Shown: positions 11,404 through 21,932 of the stretch, in pieces | How positions within the stretch are numbered: the first letter of the stretch is position 1 | How the letters are laid out: every line of letters starts with the position of its first letter | Source of the DNA: Metarhizium brunneum | Taxonomy: Eukaryota; Ascomycota; Sordariomycetes; Hypocreales; Clavicipitaceae | Reading direction: 5' to 3' | Length of the DNA: 64,000 nucleotides | Assembly: GCF_013426205.1 (NCBI RefSeq) | Contig: NC_089422.1 | Coordinates: 2,976,001 to 3,040,000, forward strand | The notes under the pieces: model-generated | What the model was told of the DNA's origin: nothing | The model's database searches: none | Seen by the model: the letters and a program-made list of their open reading frames with translations, nothing else | Translations under genes and position numbers: made by a program

Positions 11404-12936
11404 TTATTTGCTCACAGCAGCCTCAATAGACTTGATTTGCTGTAGCACCGAAGCCTTGCTAGTCCCACCTGTGGAAGTGCGTTTCTCGACGCTCCTCTCA
11501 AAGTCAAACACGTCCTTGATATCGGCCTCAAACAAAGGCGTAATCTCTCTGAGGTGCTCGAGGCTGAGCTCAGAGATGGAAACGTTCTGCTCTTCCGCCT
11601 TACGAACCACGGAGCCAGCAATGTGGTGAGTCTCGCGGAAAGGAACGCCCTTGACGACGAGGTAGTCGGCAACATCGGTGGCCAGCATGTCGGCTGTGAG
11701 AGCAGCCTTCATCTTCTCAGGTCGGATCTCGAGAGTGGCAATAACCCCAGCGGTAATCTTGACGCAGTCCGAGACGGTCTTGATGCAATCGATGAGAGGC
11801 TCAACGGATTCTTGGAGGTCCTTGTTGTACGAGGTGGGGAGACTCTTGAGCGAGGAAAGGAAGCCAGAGGACTATATTCGCGGTTAGAGCCAGAACGTGC
11901 AAAAAGTCACCAAGGGGTCTCTCGCGTGCTCTCACCTGTCCCATAACACGGCCCGCCTTGCCGCGAATAAGTTCCAAGCTGTCGGGGTTCTTTTTCTGCG
12001 GCATCAAGGAACTACCTGTGCTATACGCATCGGCAACCTGCACAAAGCCAAACTCGGCCGTGGAGAAGAGAATCAGGTCCTCGCTCAGTCGGCTCAGGTG
12101 CACCATCAACAAACTGGCCCACTGCAAAATATCGACAACAAAGTCACGGTCTGCAACGGCAGCCAGGCTGTTGGGGTGGATGGAAGGGAAGCCAAGATCC
12201 TTGGCCATGAATTCGCGATCAATGCCAAAGGGATTGCCGGCCAAGGCACCCACGCCAAGAGGGCAGACGGCAACCCGTTCCTGGACACCGCCGAGACGCT
12301 GCAGATCGCCCAAAATAAAGGTAGCGTGCGAGAGCAGCCAGTGGCTGAAGCGGACCGGCTGCGCGCGCTGCAAGTGGGTGTATCCGGGCATGAGAACCGG
12401 CAATGAGACCTTGGCCTTTGCCGTGAAGACCTTGAGGGCTTCCTTGAGCGATGCGGAGATATCATCGAGCTGGGTGCGGGCCCAGAGTCGCATGTCCACG
12501 CCAATCTGCTCGTTTCGGGATCGGCCAGTGTGCAGCTTGCCAGCGACTTGAGTGCTGATGATTTCGCCCAGTCGCCTCTCGTTGATGGTGTGAATGTCCT
12601 CGTCGGACTTGGGGTTGATGACGAGAGTGCCATTGTCCCATTCCTCGCCGACCTTTTTCAAGCCGGTGGTGATTTGGTCCAGCTCGTCTGCGGTGATGAT
12701 GCTGAGCCTCTGCAGAGCGCGGGCAAAGGTGATTGAGCCCTGGATATCAGCGTGGCAAAGGACCTTGTCGAAGGAAAGGGACTCGTTGAACTGCATCATC
12801 AGGTCGTCAAGGCCGCCTGCAGGAGATGAGTCAGCATCTTCTAGATACTCCTCGCGGGGTGCCTGTATGGGATCGTGGTTGACGTACTGCTGAAGCGGCC
12901 GCCCCAGAGAAACGTGGAAGCAGACTCGGAGGCCAT
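11404..12936 (-). CDS. Argininosuccinate lyase
   Basis: Three exons on the minus strand (12936-12888, 12816-11936, 11871-11404) give 465 residues, the normal family length. It cleaves argininosuccinate to arginine and fumarate, the last step of arginine synthesis (ARG4 in yeast). Exon 1 encodes the start MASESASTFLWGGRFSS, and exon 2 resumes with GLDDLMMQFNESLSFD. The HTGRSRNEQ segment and the fumarase/lyase superfamily signature GSSLMPQKKNPD, which holds the catalytic serine loop, are intact. The enzyme is a cytosolic homotetramer. Intron 1 is 71 nt and intron 2 is 64 nt, both with canonical ends. A TGACTC box and a TTAGGG-type box lie in the upstream region. Nothing in the sequence suggests loss of function. 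Confidence 0.95.
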
Positions 12937-13120
12937 TGTGGACAAGCTGCGCAATTGACTGGCTTGTGATGGCTATGGCTTCAAGTCAATTAAATGGGTT
13001 TGGTCTGAAAACTTCCCATGTGTTGACTAGGAGGATGGCGTTTGAGGCAAAGAGCGGGAAAATGAGGGGCATCAATTGATGGCGGGTCGCCGACGTCGGG
13101 CCAGGAACCAGCATGGTCAG

Positions 13121-13126
13121 TGACTC
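13121..13126 (+). promoter_or_regulatory. Possible CPC1/GCN4-type site upstream of argininosuccinate lyase
   Basis: TGACTC (followed by T rather than the consensus A) lies about 185 bp upstream of the argininosuccinate lyase ATG. Cross-pathway control factors of the CPC1/GCN4 family bind TGACTCA before amino-acid biosynthesis genes. A six-base match occurs often by chance, so this rests mainly on the identity of the gene downstream. Confidence 0.3.
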
Positions 13127-13146
13127 TGACACGCAGGGGTCATAGG

Positions 13147-13168
13147 TTAACCCTGACCCTAACCCTTA
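13147..13168 (-). promoter_or_regulatory. Telomere-repeat-like box upstream of argininosuccinate lyase
   Basis: Three CCCTRA-type units in a row on the plus strand (CCCTGA, CCCTAA, CCCTTA) read as TTAGGG-type repeats on the coding strand. The box lies about 211 bp upstream of the start codon. It may be a binding site for a TTAGGG-binding Myb factor. An interstitial telomere remnant is less likely because only about three units are present and a matching box precedes the neighbouring ferroportin gene. Confidence 0.4.
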
Positions 13169-15807
13169 CCACAACCACCGTAAACTTGAGCACCTGCACC
13201 TAATATCATGTCTTCTGGCCCTCCTACTTAGATGCATAGGATGGTAGTGGCTGCTACTCTAGTGGCGTGTACTACTTGGCTCGTAGTGCTTGGGAATTTC
13301 GGTGTGTTCATGTTGCAATACCACCAGACTTGATATATGTAAGTAGTACTACTAGTACTACATAACTAGATGTCTGGATGTCAAGTTTAGTGCCGGTTAG
13401 CGCTGGGGTCTGGAGCAATCGGCGGGAGCACTGACCACTCAAAGACTTGGCCAGTTAGTCGATTTTGGGATCTAGGTGTCTGGTGTTGTGGTCCGTAGAT
13501 TCATCCAGATCCGTTGACCTCGGATTCCTAAAGAACAACAAGACAACAAAAAAACACGCTATGAATCGGACCCCAATTAAGGTTTGAGGATTTCTTGGTT
13601 AGACGTCTCGGATTTCGACCACGATGTATGTATGGTCCAATTATGCACAAATCCAGGAGCAATGTACTCCATATCCAGGCCTTGGTTGCATCCTAAGCCT
13701 GGCGGAAGCTCCCAACATTGAGCCTTGCGCACGACCAACAGGGCGTCGTCTCAATCGTGCCACGTCTCCATTGCTTGAATGTCAGGACAAGGCCCAGGAG
13801 ATGAGACGGACGGGTTGGTTGGACACGCAACCCGTGTGCTATGGCCGTCGTCTTTATCTGTTGCTCAGCGCTGTCACCTCTTGTGCGTGGATACGGCATC
13901 TGTCTTGGTACGGAGTAGTACAATATTGCCAGTTCATATCTAGACCGCGGTCAATGATACGTTGATAGGACATGACGGCTCAATATGGTCAGATAGTGCA
14001 GGTACCAAACACTTGCTATCCATAGCTGCCAAGCGCCGTTGAATCGCTGGCTGATATGGACCATGGGTGCCTACGGAGTACTCCGTATGTACAGCTCAGG
14101 CAGGGACAAGGCGACAATAGGGCTCTGTCAGGGATGGTGCCTGGGCTGGGATGGAACATTGAAACCAACATGATGTGGAAGCGGATGGCGGCGACAAACG
14201 ACAAAGCAGACAGGGAACATCAATCATGGCAGGGTGGAACCACGCGGCCGTTCCCCGTCCCTCCCGTGGCGTCAAACAAACATGGACATGGACATGGCAC
14301 GAGTGGCTACCAATCCATTGACTTTTTTTTTATTGAAAGAACATGTGTCGTGCCTGTGTGCCTGGTGTTTTGCCTTTAGCCACAGCCGTCTCGTTCCCGT
14401 GCGAAAATTTTCGCAAGCTCCTAGTTCCTGGCTCCTGGCTCCTGGCCCTGGCAAATTGGAGGCCCCATCCCATACGAACCCAGCAGACATGACTGCGTAT
14501 AAATAGTGGGCAAAAGTATAACGACATATTTGGCCTCGTATACGGCCAGATTGGCACATGTACTCCATATGCACAATGGTATGGATGAATGTGTACGGAG
14601 TATGTATGCATGCATCACGGAATGCTTGGAGAAAAATTCATCAATGTCCGCGGGAAGGCCTCCTGGTCGCCCCTTAATTCCTCTGTACATGTACGGGGTA
14701 CACATGCATGCCCAGAGTGTTTGGCTCTAAGTACCTAGGTACCCGACCAATCAGCTCTCATGTTTGCTCGTCCAAGGCCTCCAGATCTTTGTTCCTGTTG
14801 AACAGGCCAAACTGGTTGAAGAGAAAGTAACAGTCCTAGGCGCACATGCCACGGGAACCAAAGACATGATAGATTGGTTTCTTTGGGCTTTTGCTGCAGT
14901 CAATTTTCTTGCCGTTCCCATTCACAAGTCCCACTACCAGACGTCTTGGCGCCTTTTGCTTTGGCTGTCCTTTTCGCTGTCTCGCGCCGCATCCGCATTC
15001 GGCCGTTTCTGGGGTCACGGCACCAACATGGTGAGTTTTGCTGTGGTCAAAGTTTTGTGGTAACATTGCACGGCCCATTCGAGGAAAACACTCCAACAAG
15101 TCTGCGTGTACGGCGTGCAGAGCATTACGAGCACACTCAGCAATTTTCGTACCTCGTACCTCGTACCTCGAGCCTTGGAGCCTTGGACTCTCCCGTCACA
15201 ACCTCATTCACTCTCTCCTGTACCACAAACTCGGAAGCCTGCGCAGTTTTGATGACGGCGTGAACTGTTGTTTGCGCCGTTTTTTGCTGTTTGGCTTATC
15301 GAGGTGGATTGTCTCTGCAGGCATTTTGGTTTTCTCATCTTTATCGCGTCGCACCGCATCGTACCGCATCGCACCACATCAGAACATCACAGATCAAAGC
15401 GCATCCTACACAATCATTTCTGTTGCTTTTTGGCGCCCAACCTGCTGTTCACGACGTTGTTCGCTCATTGTCCTCGGGTGCTCCCAACCCCCCAGCACAT
15501 TTTTGCCGGTTGGGAGAGCTGCGAGTGCGTGTGTCGTGAACGTCTCGGCCGTCACGAGACTGGTTGAGATACACTGATCTCTTACGCCACAACTCTGCGG
15601 CTTGCATTGCATCAATTGTCACCAGACGCACGACAGTACTCGTACTTCCCAACAGACGCACCGCATAATACTAATTTTATATCCTGGGGTACAAACAATA
15701 ACGTCAAGTCTGCTCGCACGGGAACTACGAGCCGTCACGTCCTTGTTTTTCCCGCTTCTTCTACCCACGCCTGGCACTCGGTCAAGGCGCAAACAGCATC
15801 AGTCGCC

Positions 15808-18800
15808 ATGACTGGCCCCGTCACCACCAACCATGACGACACGATATTGCACATCTCGCCTCCGGCCACGACAAGTCCCCCCTCGGAGCCATCACCGCCC
15901 GCTCGACCCGTTGCAAACCGAGCTGCAACGCCCCTAGGTCTTTTTCTCGACAGCTCTGGCTTCAGCAAACCGAGTAGCACCAAGGGTCCAACAACTGCTG
16001 GTGGCGCTGGCGCTGGCATGGGACCGACTGGGCACAGGGCCGACCTGTCACCCGCCGAGATGCCAGACCTGGCTGCCGTCTCGCCCGCCCCTGCACATAC
16101 CAGCGCCGTTGCTGGTGTTGTTGATTCAGTGCCATGTGCAGCCCAGGAACAACAGCAAAAGCGCCCCGATCCCAGCGTCGAAGCCGTCGAGGCCATCATC
16201 GTCAGTCCTGGTCCTGCCTCTGGCTCTGAGTTTGGCTCTTGCTTTGGCTCTGGCTCTGGCTCTGGCTCTGGCTTTGCCTTGCAATCCTCCATGATGTCTC
16301 CATCTACTACTCTCGGATCCTCGGTCCACAGCGTCCACAGCGTCCACAGCCCCAGTGCACCGGCCAGACCTCACCCAATCCAGGCCCCGTCCCCGGCCGA
16401 CCCTCGAGACTCGGCCAGCCAAATGACAAAGTCAACGCCGCCCCCCGATCGCGACGCAGAGCTGACCTCGTCTGCCGATCTTGTTGATGCACGTCCGCTT
16501 CGCACCGCAAGTGTGAGGGCAGACACGCGCATGGTCCATCCAAAACCAATAGCCCGCCCGCCTGCCCTGAGCCACGGGGTTCCTGACAAGTTGATCCGAT
16601 CCGGATCCGCCACAGGGAACATAGCCCAGCTCGAAGCCACTGCTGAGCGGCTGTCCATGACGAGTTCCATCGACGACGCCATCCGCGACCTGCATGGCGA
16701 GCTGAAGAGAAGTGACAGCAGACGGTCAGCCAAGCTCGCACTGGCAACGATGGCCTCGGTCGACGAAAACACCACGTCTCCTGCTAGCCAGCTCACTCGA
16801 CACCTGTCCACGACCTCCTCAATCGTCTCCACTAATAATGCCGCGAGACACGGTGGCTATTCCCCTGCTGGCTTCGTCTTGTCACCAAACACATCGCTCA
16901 CGAGTCGCCTTCGATCCGGCTCCGGTAACTCGTCCGGAAGACAAGATGCAACCCACGATGCAATACTCTCCAGACATGGCCCTGGAAAGTCGTCCCTCCG
17001 GAGTGTTCTCTCCACCAAGTTGTCGCTTGCCGAAATCTCCGAGTCGGAGCCAATATCTCTGAACCAAAAAGCCTTTGACGAGGCCGACGCCGCCCCGCCC
17101 CTCGAAGAGCAGAGTGCCGAGAGTCTCCAATTGCCAGAGGAAACCATCGTGGGCACGTCCGGCACCGATGCATTTCATCAGCTGCATGAGGACACCCTGG
17201 GACCCCAACCTGACTCTCAGCACGCTCCCAGGCATACGCTGCCCCCAGCACCACTGGGTCCAGAAGAGTACCAATACGAGCAACGCCCGGGGAGCGTCCA
17301 TTCCAACAACACGTCTGAGCAGGCTCGCGATGCGTTCATCGACTTTGACGGTGTGCACTGGGAGCCTCAAAACGAGGAAGATTTGTATGTGCCACCGGAA
17401 ATAGAGCCGGATTTGCCAACTCCCCGCCCTCTACCCATCTCCATGCCTCGCCCAACCTCCTATATCGACCCTTCAAGTGGCCAGAAAATGCTGTACTATC
17501 CTGCGCGCGTCCCTGCTATGCTCAACCTGCCCCCCAAGTTGTCTTCCAAGCCCAAGGCTGCCACTAGGAACCAAAGGAGGTCCCAGGTTCTCAGCGTCAT
17601 GATGGACGCTCCTACTACCCAAGACACCTCAGCATCTCCTAAACGGCAGCGACAGTCCACATTTAGCGATCTGAAGGGCATATCTTCTGCCGCACCGGAG
17701 GCTCCGGTTCGAGATTCATGGCTACCGGACCCCATTGCCAATCACCGAGACTCTTTTGCTGCGCTGTCCTCATTCGACCCTTTCGACGGCGGTGAAGCAA
17801 AGTCTTTGCACGCAGCCGCCGAAGACTCGCCACCCACTCCGCCGCCAGAGGAAGCGGCAGAATGTAGTGTGGTGCCGGACACCTTGCGCCGCCCCGAACG
17901 ATTGTCAAAAGCGCTCAAGGAGAACCGAAAGTCAAAGGCGTCCATGCTTGACACGTTGCCACCACAGCTTAGAGCCAGCGCTTTCTTTGATCTTCCGTCT
18001 GTCGCCCACGAAGTGGAGATTAAAGACGGCTCCGCCATGGCCACCCTCGACAGCATTCTTGACGCCTCTACCAGTGCACCTGTTAGTGCTTTTACAGATC
18101 ATGTCTATGCTGGTAAGCTTGGACCCGAAATATATGGCAAAGCAAAGAAGAATACGGCTCGTCAATCTGTTGCTACTCTGAACGGGCTCGCCCCAGAACC
18201 CCAGGCGAAGAAGAGATCATCTATGATGTGGCTCGGAAAAAGAAACTCCAGCTACAATAGCGACGAACAGAAACGGCCGCACAGCAGCAGCATACCGGTT
18301 GCGACACCCGAGGCAGATGGATCTCAAGACGGACAAAATGCCCCGGGCAGCATTGACATTGCTGATGGGGCCATCGAAGCTGATGTCGACAAGGGTGACA
18401 ATGAGGGCGAAGATGAGGAAGGGGACGAGACAGCGGCTCCCGAGGATGCCTACCTCGGTCCTCCTACAACGCTGCTAGCTGAACTGCAGTTGCGCAAGCA
18501 CCAGCAAAAACAGCGAGTGAGAAACATGGGCAAAGGACTTCCTAATGGCATGTATGCTACGCTTTTGGACATGGACACGGTGGCAGAGGCTCAGAGGAAG
18601 AACCGTCAGAATAAGAGAGTCAACCTGGCCTGGGAAGACCCAGACGCAAATTTAGACCAGAACGGATCCGATGACGAAGATGTGCCTTTGGCCATTCTTG
18701 CCGCGATGCAGCGTGGGGCCAAGAATTTGGCAGATTTGGATCGACCCATGGGTCTCATGGAGCGCAGAGAACAAGAGGACAACGAACCTCTGAGCCATCG

Positions 18801-19776
18801 CCGCGCTCGTCTACATGGACTAGATGCGCCACCGCCTGTGTTGCACCAACGCCACAGTGTCATGTCTTTATCTGCCGCCCAAGCCCTTCAGGTCCCATCG
18901 TCAACCCCCCGAGTGGAAGTTGTGCCGAGCCCTGAACCTGAGGTGGAGGAGTTGGAAGAGGAAACGCTGGGTGACAGACGTCGCAGACTTGCAGCCAAGG
19001 ATGGGGAGCTGCCAATGGCCCGCCCGGTAAGCCGCGCTTTTTCATCCGAGCTTCTAAGCCAGTTTGGAGATGCAGAGGATGCAACAAAGGAGTCGAAGAG
19101 CAAGAAAGGTGATGGGAAGGAAACACAGGCTGCGGGCGCATCTGGTGAAGACGAGACCCTAGGACAACGCCGCCGACGCCTGCAGGCAGAACGCGAAGCT
19201 CGGCAGCGAGAGATGAATTACGGCAACTCGGTGGGCGACCAGCCAGCCCAGGAACCTCGACGGCGACTCAGCCTTGCCAATGTGCTAGCTGCCCACCCCA
19301 AGAGGGAATCAGACAGACGAACACAGGAGGAGAGCCTCCGAGCCGAGGAACAAAGACGCGCCGCCCAAGACCGGGACGCCAAGATGGCAGCCATGAGAAT
19401 GCAGATGCCGTCGTCACTCCCCCAGTCAGGGCTCGAACGATCTGGTGGGTTCCTAGGCGGCGCCTTCAATGACGGCACGGGCGGCCATGGGCTTAAAGCA
19501 GGGTTGCCCAGCACTGCTGTCAACAGTCAGGGCCTCTTGCCTGGCAAGCGGTCGAGTGTGATGACAAGTTACGGACCCGGCTTCGGAGCTCCAATCGGCC
19601 AGCCTGGGTACGGTGTAGTGAATGGCTATGGGCAAGGCTATGGGGGGCTGAATTCCATGGGTTCCTTTAATGGCCGGCCTGCAACGCAAATGTATGGCAC
19701 TGGCATGATGTCTATGCCTATGAACAACGGGTCCATGGACCGTGTGGAACAATGGCGATACGGCGTCCGACCATGA
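15808..19776 (+). CDS. Large disordered conserved fungal protein with RRRRL motifs
   Basis: Single-exon gene. The frame is open from 15607, but the first convincing start is the ATG at 15808 (MTGPVTTNHDDTILH), giving 1322 residues; the upstream part of the frame starts from TTG codons. I recognise no named domain. The N-terminal 400 residues are rich in S, P, T and A and include a Gly-Ser run (about residues 138-156). Conserved-looking blocks are MLYYPARVPAMLNLPPKL (about 560-590), an RSSMMWLGKRNSS block (about 805-820) and a VPLAILAAMQRGAKNLADLD block (about 960-980). Three related basic motifs follow: EPLSHRRARLHG, ETLGDRRRRLAA and ETLGQRRRRLQA. The last 80 residues are rich in G, Y, N and M. 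It may be a scaffold or a polarity or cortex protein; this is inference only. Confidence 0.75.
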   Translation: MTGPVTTNHDDTILHISPPATTSPPSEPSPPARPVANRAATPLGLFLDSSGFSKPSSTKGPTTAGGAGAGMGPTGHRADLSPAEMPDLAAVSPAPAHTSAVAGVVDSVPCAAQEQQQKRPDPSVEAVEAIIVSPGPASGSEFGSCFGSGSGSGSGFALQSSMMSPSTTLGSSVHSVHSVHSPSAPARPHPIQAPSPADPRDSASQMTKSTPPPDRDAELTSSADLVDARPLRTASVRADTRMVHPKPIARPPALSHGVPDKLIRSGSATGNIAQLEATAERLSMTSSIDDAIRDLHGELKRSDSRRSAKLALATMASVDENTTSPASQLTRHLSTTSSIVSTNNAARHGGYSPAGFVLSPNTSLTSRLRSGSGNSSGRQDATHDAILSRHGPGKSSLRSVLSTKLSLAEISESEPISLNQKAFDEADAAPPLEEQSAESLQLPEETIVGTSGTDAFHQLHEDTLGPQPDSQHAPRHTLPPAPLGPEEYQYEQRPGSVHSNNTSEQARDAFIDFDGVHWEPQNEEDLYVPPEIEPDLPTPRPLPISMPRPTSYIDPSSGQKMLYYPARVPAMLNLPPKLSSKPKAATRNQRRSQVLSVMMDAPTTQDTSASPKRQRQSTFSDLKGISSAAPEAPVRDSWLPDPIANHRDSFAALSSFDPFDGGEAKSLHAAAEDSPPTPPPEEAAECSVVPDTLRRPERLSKALKENRKSKASMLDTLPPQLRASAFFDLPSVAHEVEIKDGSAMATLDSILDASTSAPVSAFTDHVYAGKLGPEIYGKAKKNTARQSVATLNGLAPEPQAKKRSSMMWLGKRNSSYNSDEQKRPHSSSIPVATPEADGSQDGQNAPGSIDIADGAIEADVDKGDNEGEDEEGDETAAPEDAYLGPPTTLLAELQLRKHQQKQRVRNMGKGLPNGMYATLLDMDTVAEAQRKNRQNKRVNLAWEDPDANLDQNGSDDEDVPLAILAAMQRGAKNLADLDRPMGLMERREQEDNEPLSHRRARLHGLDAPPPVLHQRHSVMSLSAAQALQVPSSTPRVEVVPSPEPEVEELEEETLGDRRRRLAAKDGELPMARPVSRAFSSELLSQFGDAEDATKESKSKKGDGKETQAAGASGEDETLGQRRRRLQAEREARQREMNYGNSVGDQPAQEPRRRLSLANVLAAHPKRESDRRTQEESLRAEEQRRAAQDRDAKMAAMRMQMPSSLPQSGLERSGGFLGGAFNDGTGGHGLKAGLPSTAVNSQGLLPGKRSSVMTSYGPGFGAPIGQPGYGVVNGYGQGYGGLNSMGSFNGRPATQMYGTGMMSMPMNNGSMDRVEQWRYGVRP
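16219..16282 (+). repeat. GGCTCT hexanucleotide run encoding Gly-Ser
   Basis: Imperfect GGCTCT units inside the large disordered ORF encode alternating Gly and Ser (GSEFGSCFGSGSGSGSG). The unit length keeps the frame, so length variants would be tolerated. Confidence 0.7.
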
Positions 19777-20463
19777 AGCTCACCAACGACAGTTTCCCTA
19801 GAGCGAGGCATGGGTTTTTCTATTGCTTAATTTTGTTTTTACATCATTTAATAGCATACGGCGACAAATACTCTCCTTTGTTGAGAAGAAACGGAATAGG
19901 CGAACTGGAGGAGACGGCAATCTATTCTGTACTGGTGTATAAGCATCATATACGCGGGAATGCATACTTTTGTTTTTTTTTGTGTTATAATTTGCATGTT
20001 GGCTTTCTTCGGTGGATGCATAGCATGTGGCTTTTTGTTTCTATTTTGGCGGCGAGGCGCTGGATATCTGGGACACTTGCAATTGCGTTGGGAAATATCT
20101 ATACTAATTACATCTAAGAAGCAGTATTAGCGAACTCGAGGGCTTTGACAATAGGATACATAGACCGGCGCACTTGTATGTACATATCTGTAGGAAGTAA
20201 GAGACTTGTCGAAAAGAAACAGTACCTGCAGCCGCTCTGCGACAATGTGGACCGAGTGAAGCGCGGTGTCGGGGATACATATGTCGACGGTATGTCTGTG
20301 ATTCCTATTTCGGCCCCGAGTACCTAAGTATGTATTTGCCGTCTCCACTAGATGGATGACACCATTCCCGCGATACAGAAGTTGGAGGAGGATTTGTGGG
20401 CACGGCAACCGCAGTAGCAACGGGCATCTTGCATCCCAACGGACTTGAGCAATTTCCACAACC
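19777..20463. other. Intergenic region
   Basis: The stretch is AT-rich to about 20120, consistent with the 3' end of the upstream gene, followed by the promoter of the phosphatase gene. I see no supported gene. Confidence 0.5.
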
Positions 20464-21387
20464 ATGACGGCAGCCACGGAGACGAGCGAGATATACCCCA
20501 TTTCCGCATTCATACATGATCTGCCCGTCACTCTGAGTACCACGCTGGCTCGCGAAGCAGGAGCAGCAGCAGCATCACCACCGGGTTCCATCTCAGCGAG
20601 ACGCCTCATCATCATCGGGGATGTCCACGGGCTACGGAAATCGCTGGAAGCGCTCCTCGCCGCAGTGGAGTTTGACAAATCGCAGGGCGACGAGGTCATT
20701 TTCGTAGGGGATCTGGTGAACAAGGGCCCCGACTCCGGGGCCGTGATTGACTTTGCCGCGAGGATTGGCGCGCGAGGCGTGAGGGGGAATCATGACGACG
20801 CCGTCCTGAGGGCCGCTCAGCGGCTGAAGATGGGCCCAGCGGGCGATGACGACGACGACGACGACGAGGATGGGAACCAGAAGGACAAGAAGAGGAGGAG
20901 CGTGAGCGCGCGTACCGCGGCGGCACTGTCGGCCTCGCAGCTCGACTACCTCGCCGCGCTGCCTCTGCTGCTGCGCGTCACGGTGACGCCGTCGCTGCCG
21001 GGGATCGGGCAGATTGTCGTTGCGCACGCGGGGCTGGTGCCGCGGGTTGCGCTGGAGGAGCAGCCCGCGCACGCGGTGATGCACATGCGCAGTTTGAGGG
21101 CGGCGGAGGAGGAGGGGGGGGCGCTGGTGCCGATGGAGGAGGCCGGGGAGCAAGGCTGGATCGCGGAGTGGGATGCGTGGCAGGACGAGTGTGCGGGAAG
21201 TGTGAAGACGATGGTTGTGTTTGGGCACGATGCCAAGAGGCGGCTGCAGAGGGGCAGGTACGCGCTCGGCCTGGACACTGCGTGTGTGTATGGGGGCAAG
21301 CTGAGTGCTTGGGTGGTCGGGGCGGGCGAGGCGAGGGTTGTGCAGGTTGACTGCGCGGACGAGGTGGACGAGGTTCGTGGCTCGTGA
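20464..21387 (+). CDS. ApaH-like/PPN2-like metallophosphatase
   Basis: Intronless, 307 residues. The calcineurin-like phosphoesterase metal-binding motifs occur in order: GDVHG (about 58-62), GDLVNKGPDS (about 82-91), GNHDD (about 109-113), HAGL (about 194-197) and GHDA with GLDTACVYGG (about 255-280). This pattern matches the ApaH-like phosphatases (ALPH), which include yeast Ppn2, a zinc-dependent polyphosphatase, and trypanosomal mRNA-decapping ALPH1. Substrates in the family are dinucleoside polyphosphates, polyphosphate or capped RNA, so the exact substrate is open. No signal peptide or membrane anchor is visible, unlike vacuolar Ppn2, so a cytosolic or nuclear site is more likely. An insertion rich in Asp and Lys/Arg (DDDDDDDEDGNQKDKKRR) lies between the GNHDD and HAGL motifs and is probably a surface loop. 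Confidence 0.82.
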   Translation: MTAATETSEIYPISAFIHDLPVTLSTTLAREAGAAAASPPGSISARRLIIIGDVHGLRKSLEALLAAVEFDKSQGDEVIFVGDLVNKGPDSGAVIDFAARIGARGVRGNHDDAVLRAAQRLKMGPAGDDDDDDDEDGNQKDKKRRSVSARTAAALSASQLDYLAALPLLLRVTVTPSLPGIGQIVVAHAGLVPRVALEEQPAHAVMHMRSLRAAEEEGGALVPMEEAGEQGWIAEWDAWQDECAGSVKTMVVFGHDAKRRLQRGRYALGLDTACVYGGKLSAWVVGAGEARVVQVDCADEVDEVRGS

Positions 21388-21932
21388 TGTTGTGAGGGGG
21401 TTGGAGGACGTTGTGGTGTTGTGGTGTTGTTGCGCGGACTTTTCAAGATGTCGAGTGCCTGGCGCATGGGTTGTTTTTAGGGTCGCTTCAATGTTGTCTT
21501 CAGAGACTGCGAGCATTTTAGTATCCTCGGCAGGTTTGTTTGCCCAGGGGTTTGGCATAATTCTCTCGTCGTGCCTCGCAACCCCTGTTAGCATGAGTGC
21601 GGTGTTGCGAGCAAGAGGAGTAATAGTCTCCCCCAGTTCAGATAAGAGAGGGGGTAAAGCAGCTAAACGGTCACAGTTTTTCAAAATACACACCTAGGTA
21701 TGTATGATATCCGAGTGTTTGGTTTGCAGAGCGTGAAAACCTGGAAAGGAAAGACTCTTGGTCAGCCGAACTTATCACAACGGCACACTCTACTTCCTTT
21801 TCTCGTTTAGATAGGAAAGGCCCTATTTGCATACTTAAGTATACTGTATTTATCTTCTGGCTACTACGTTTATACGCTACCTTGCTGTATAATCCAGGTA
21901 CGGTTTGCCTTGGAACCAGCGACAACTCGGCT
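21388..21932. other. Intergenic region between convergent genes
   Basis: This stretch lies between the convergent phosphatase and dehydrogenase genes. The first 150 bp are rich in TTGTGG and GTGTTG words; the rest shows no recognisable feature. Confidence 0.45.

Larger units (their letters stand above)
12937..15807. other. Intergenic region, 2.9 kb, no supported gene
   Basis: Apart from the two promoter boxes noted near 13120-13170, I see no gene. A TATAAATA element sits near 14499, but no credible ORF follows it closely. CT-rich and CA-rich stretches from about 15150 to 15800 look like the long leader of the large gene that follows. Confidence 0.45.

Noticed and set aside
13147..13168. Interstitial telomere or chromosome-end scar
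   Set aside because: Only about three degenerate units are present, and a similar box occurs in the neighbouring promoter; a regulatory box is simpler.
14764..15063. Plus-strand ORF with hydrophobic stretch
   Set aside because: No start context, no family character, and it overlaps other frames equally open in the leader of the next gene.
20632..21693. Minus-strand ORF of 353 codons
   Set aside because: It is antisense to the metallophosphatase, which has all family motifs; the shadow has Arg/Pro/His-rich composition and no domain.
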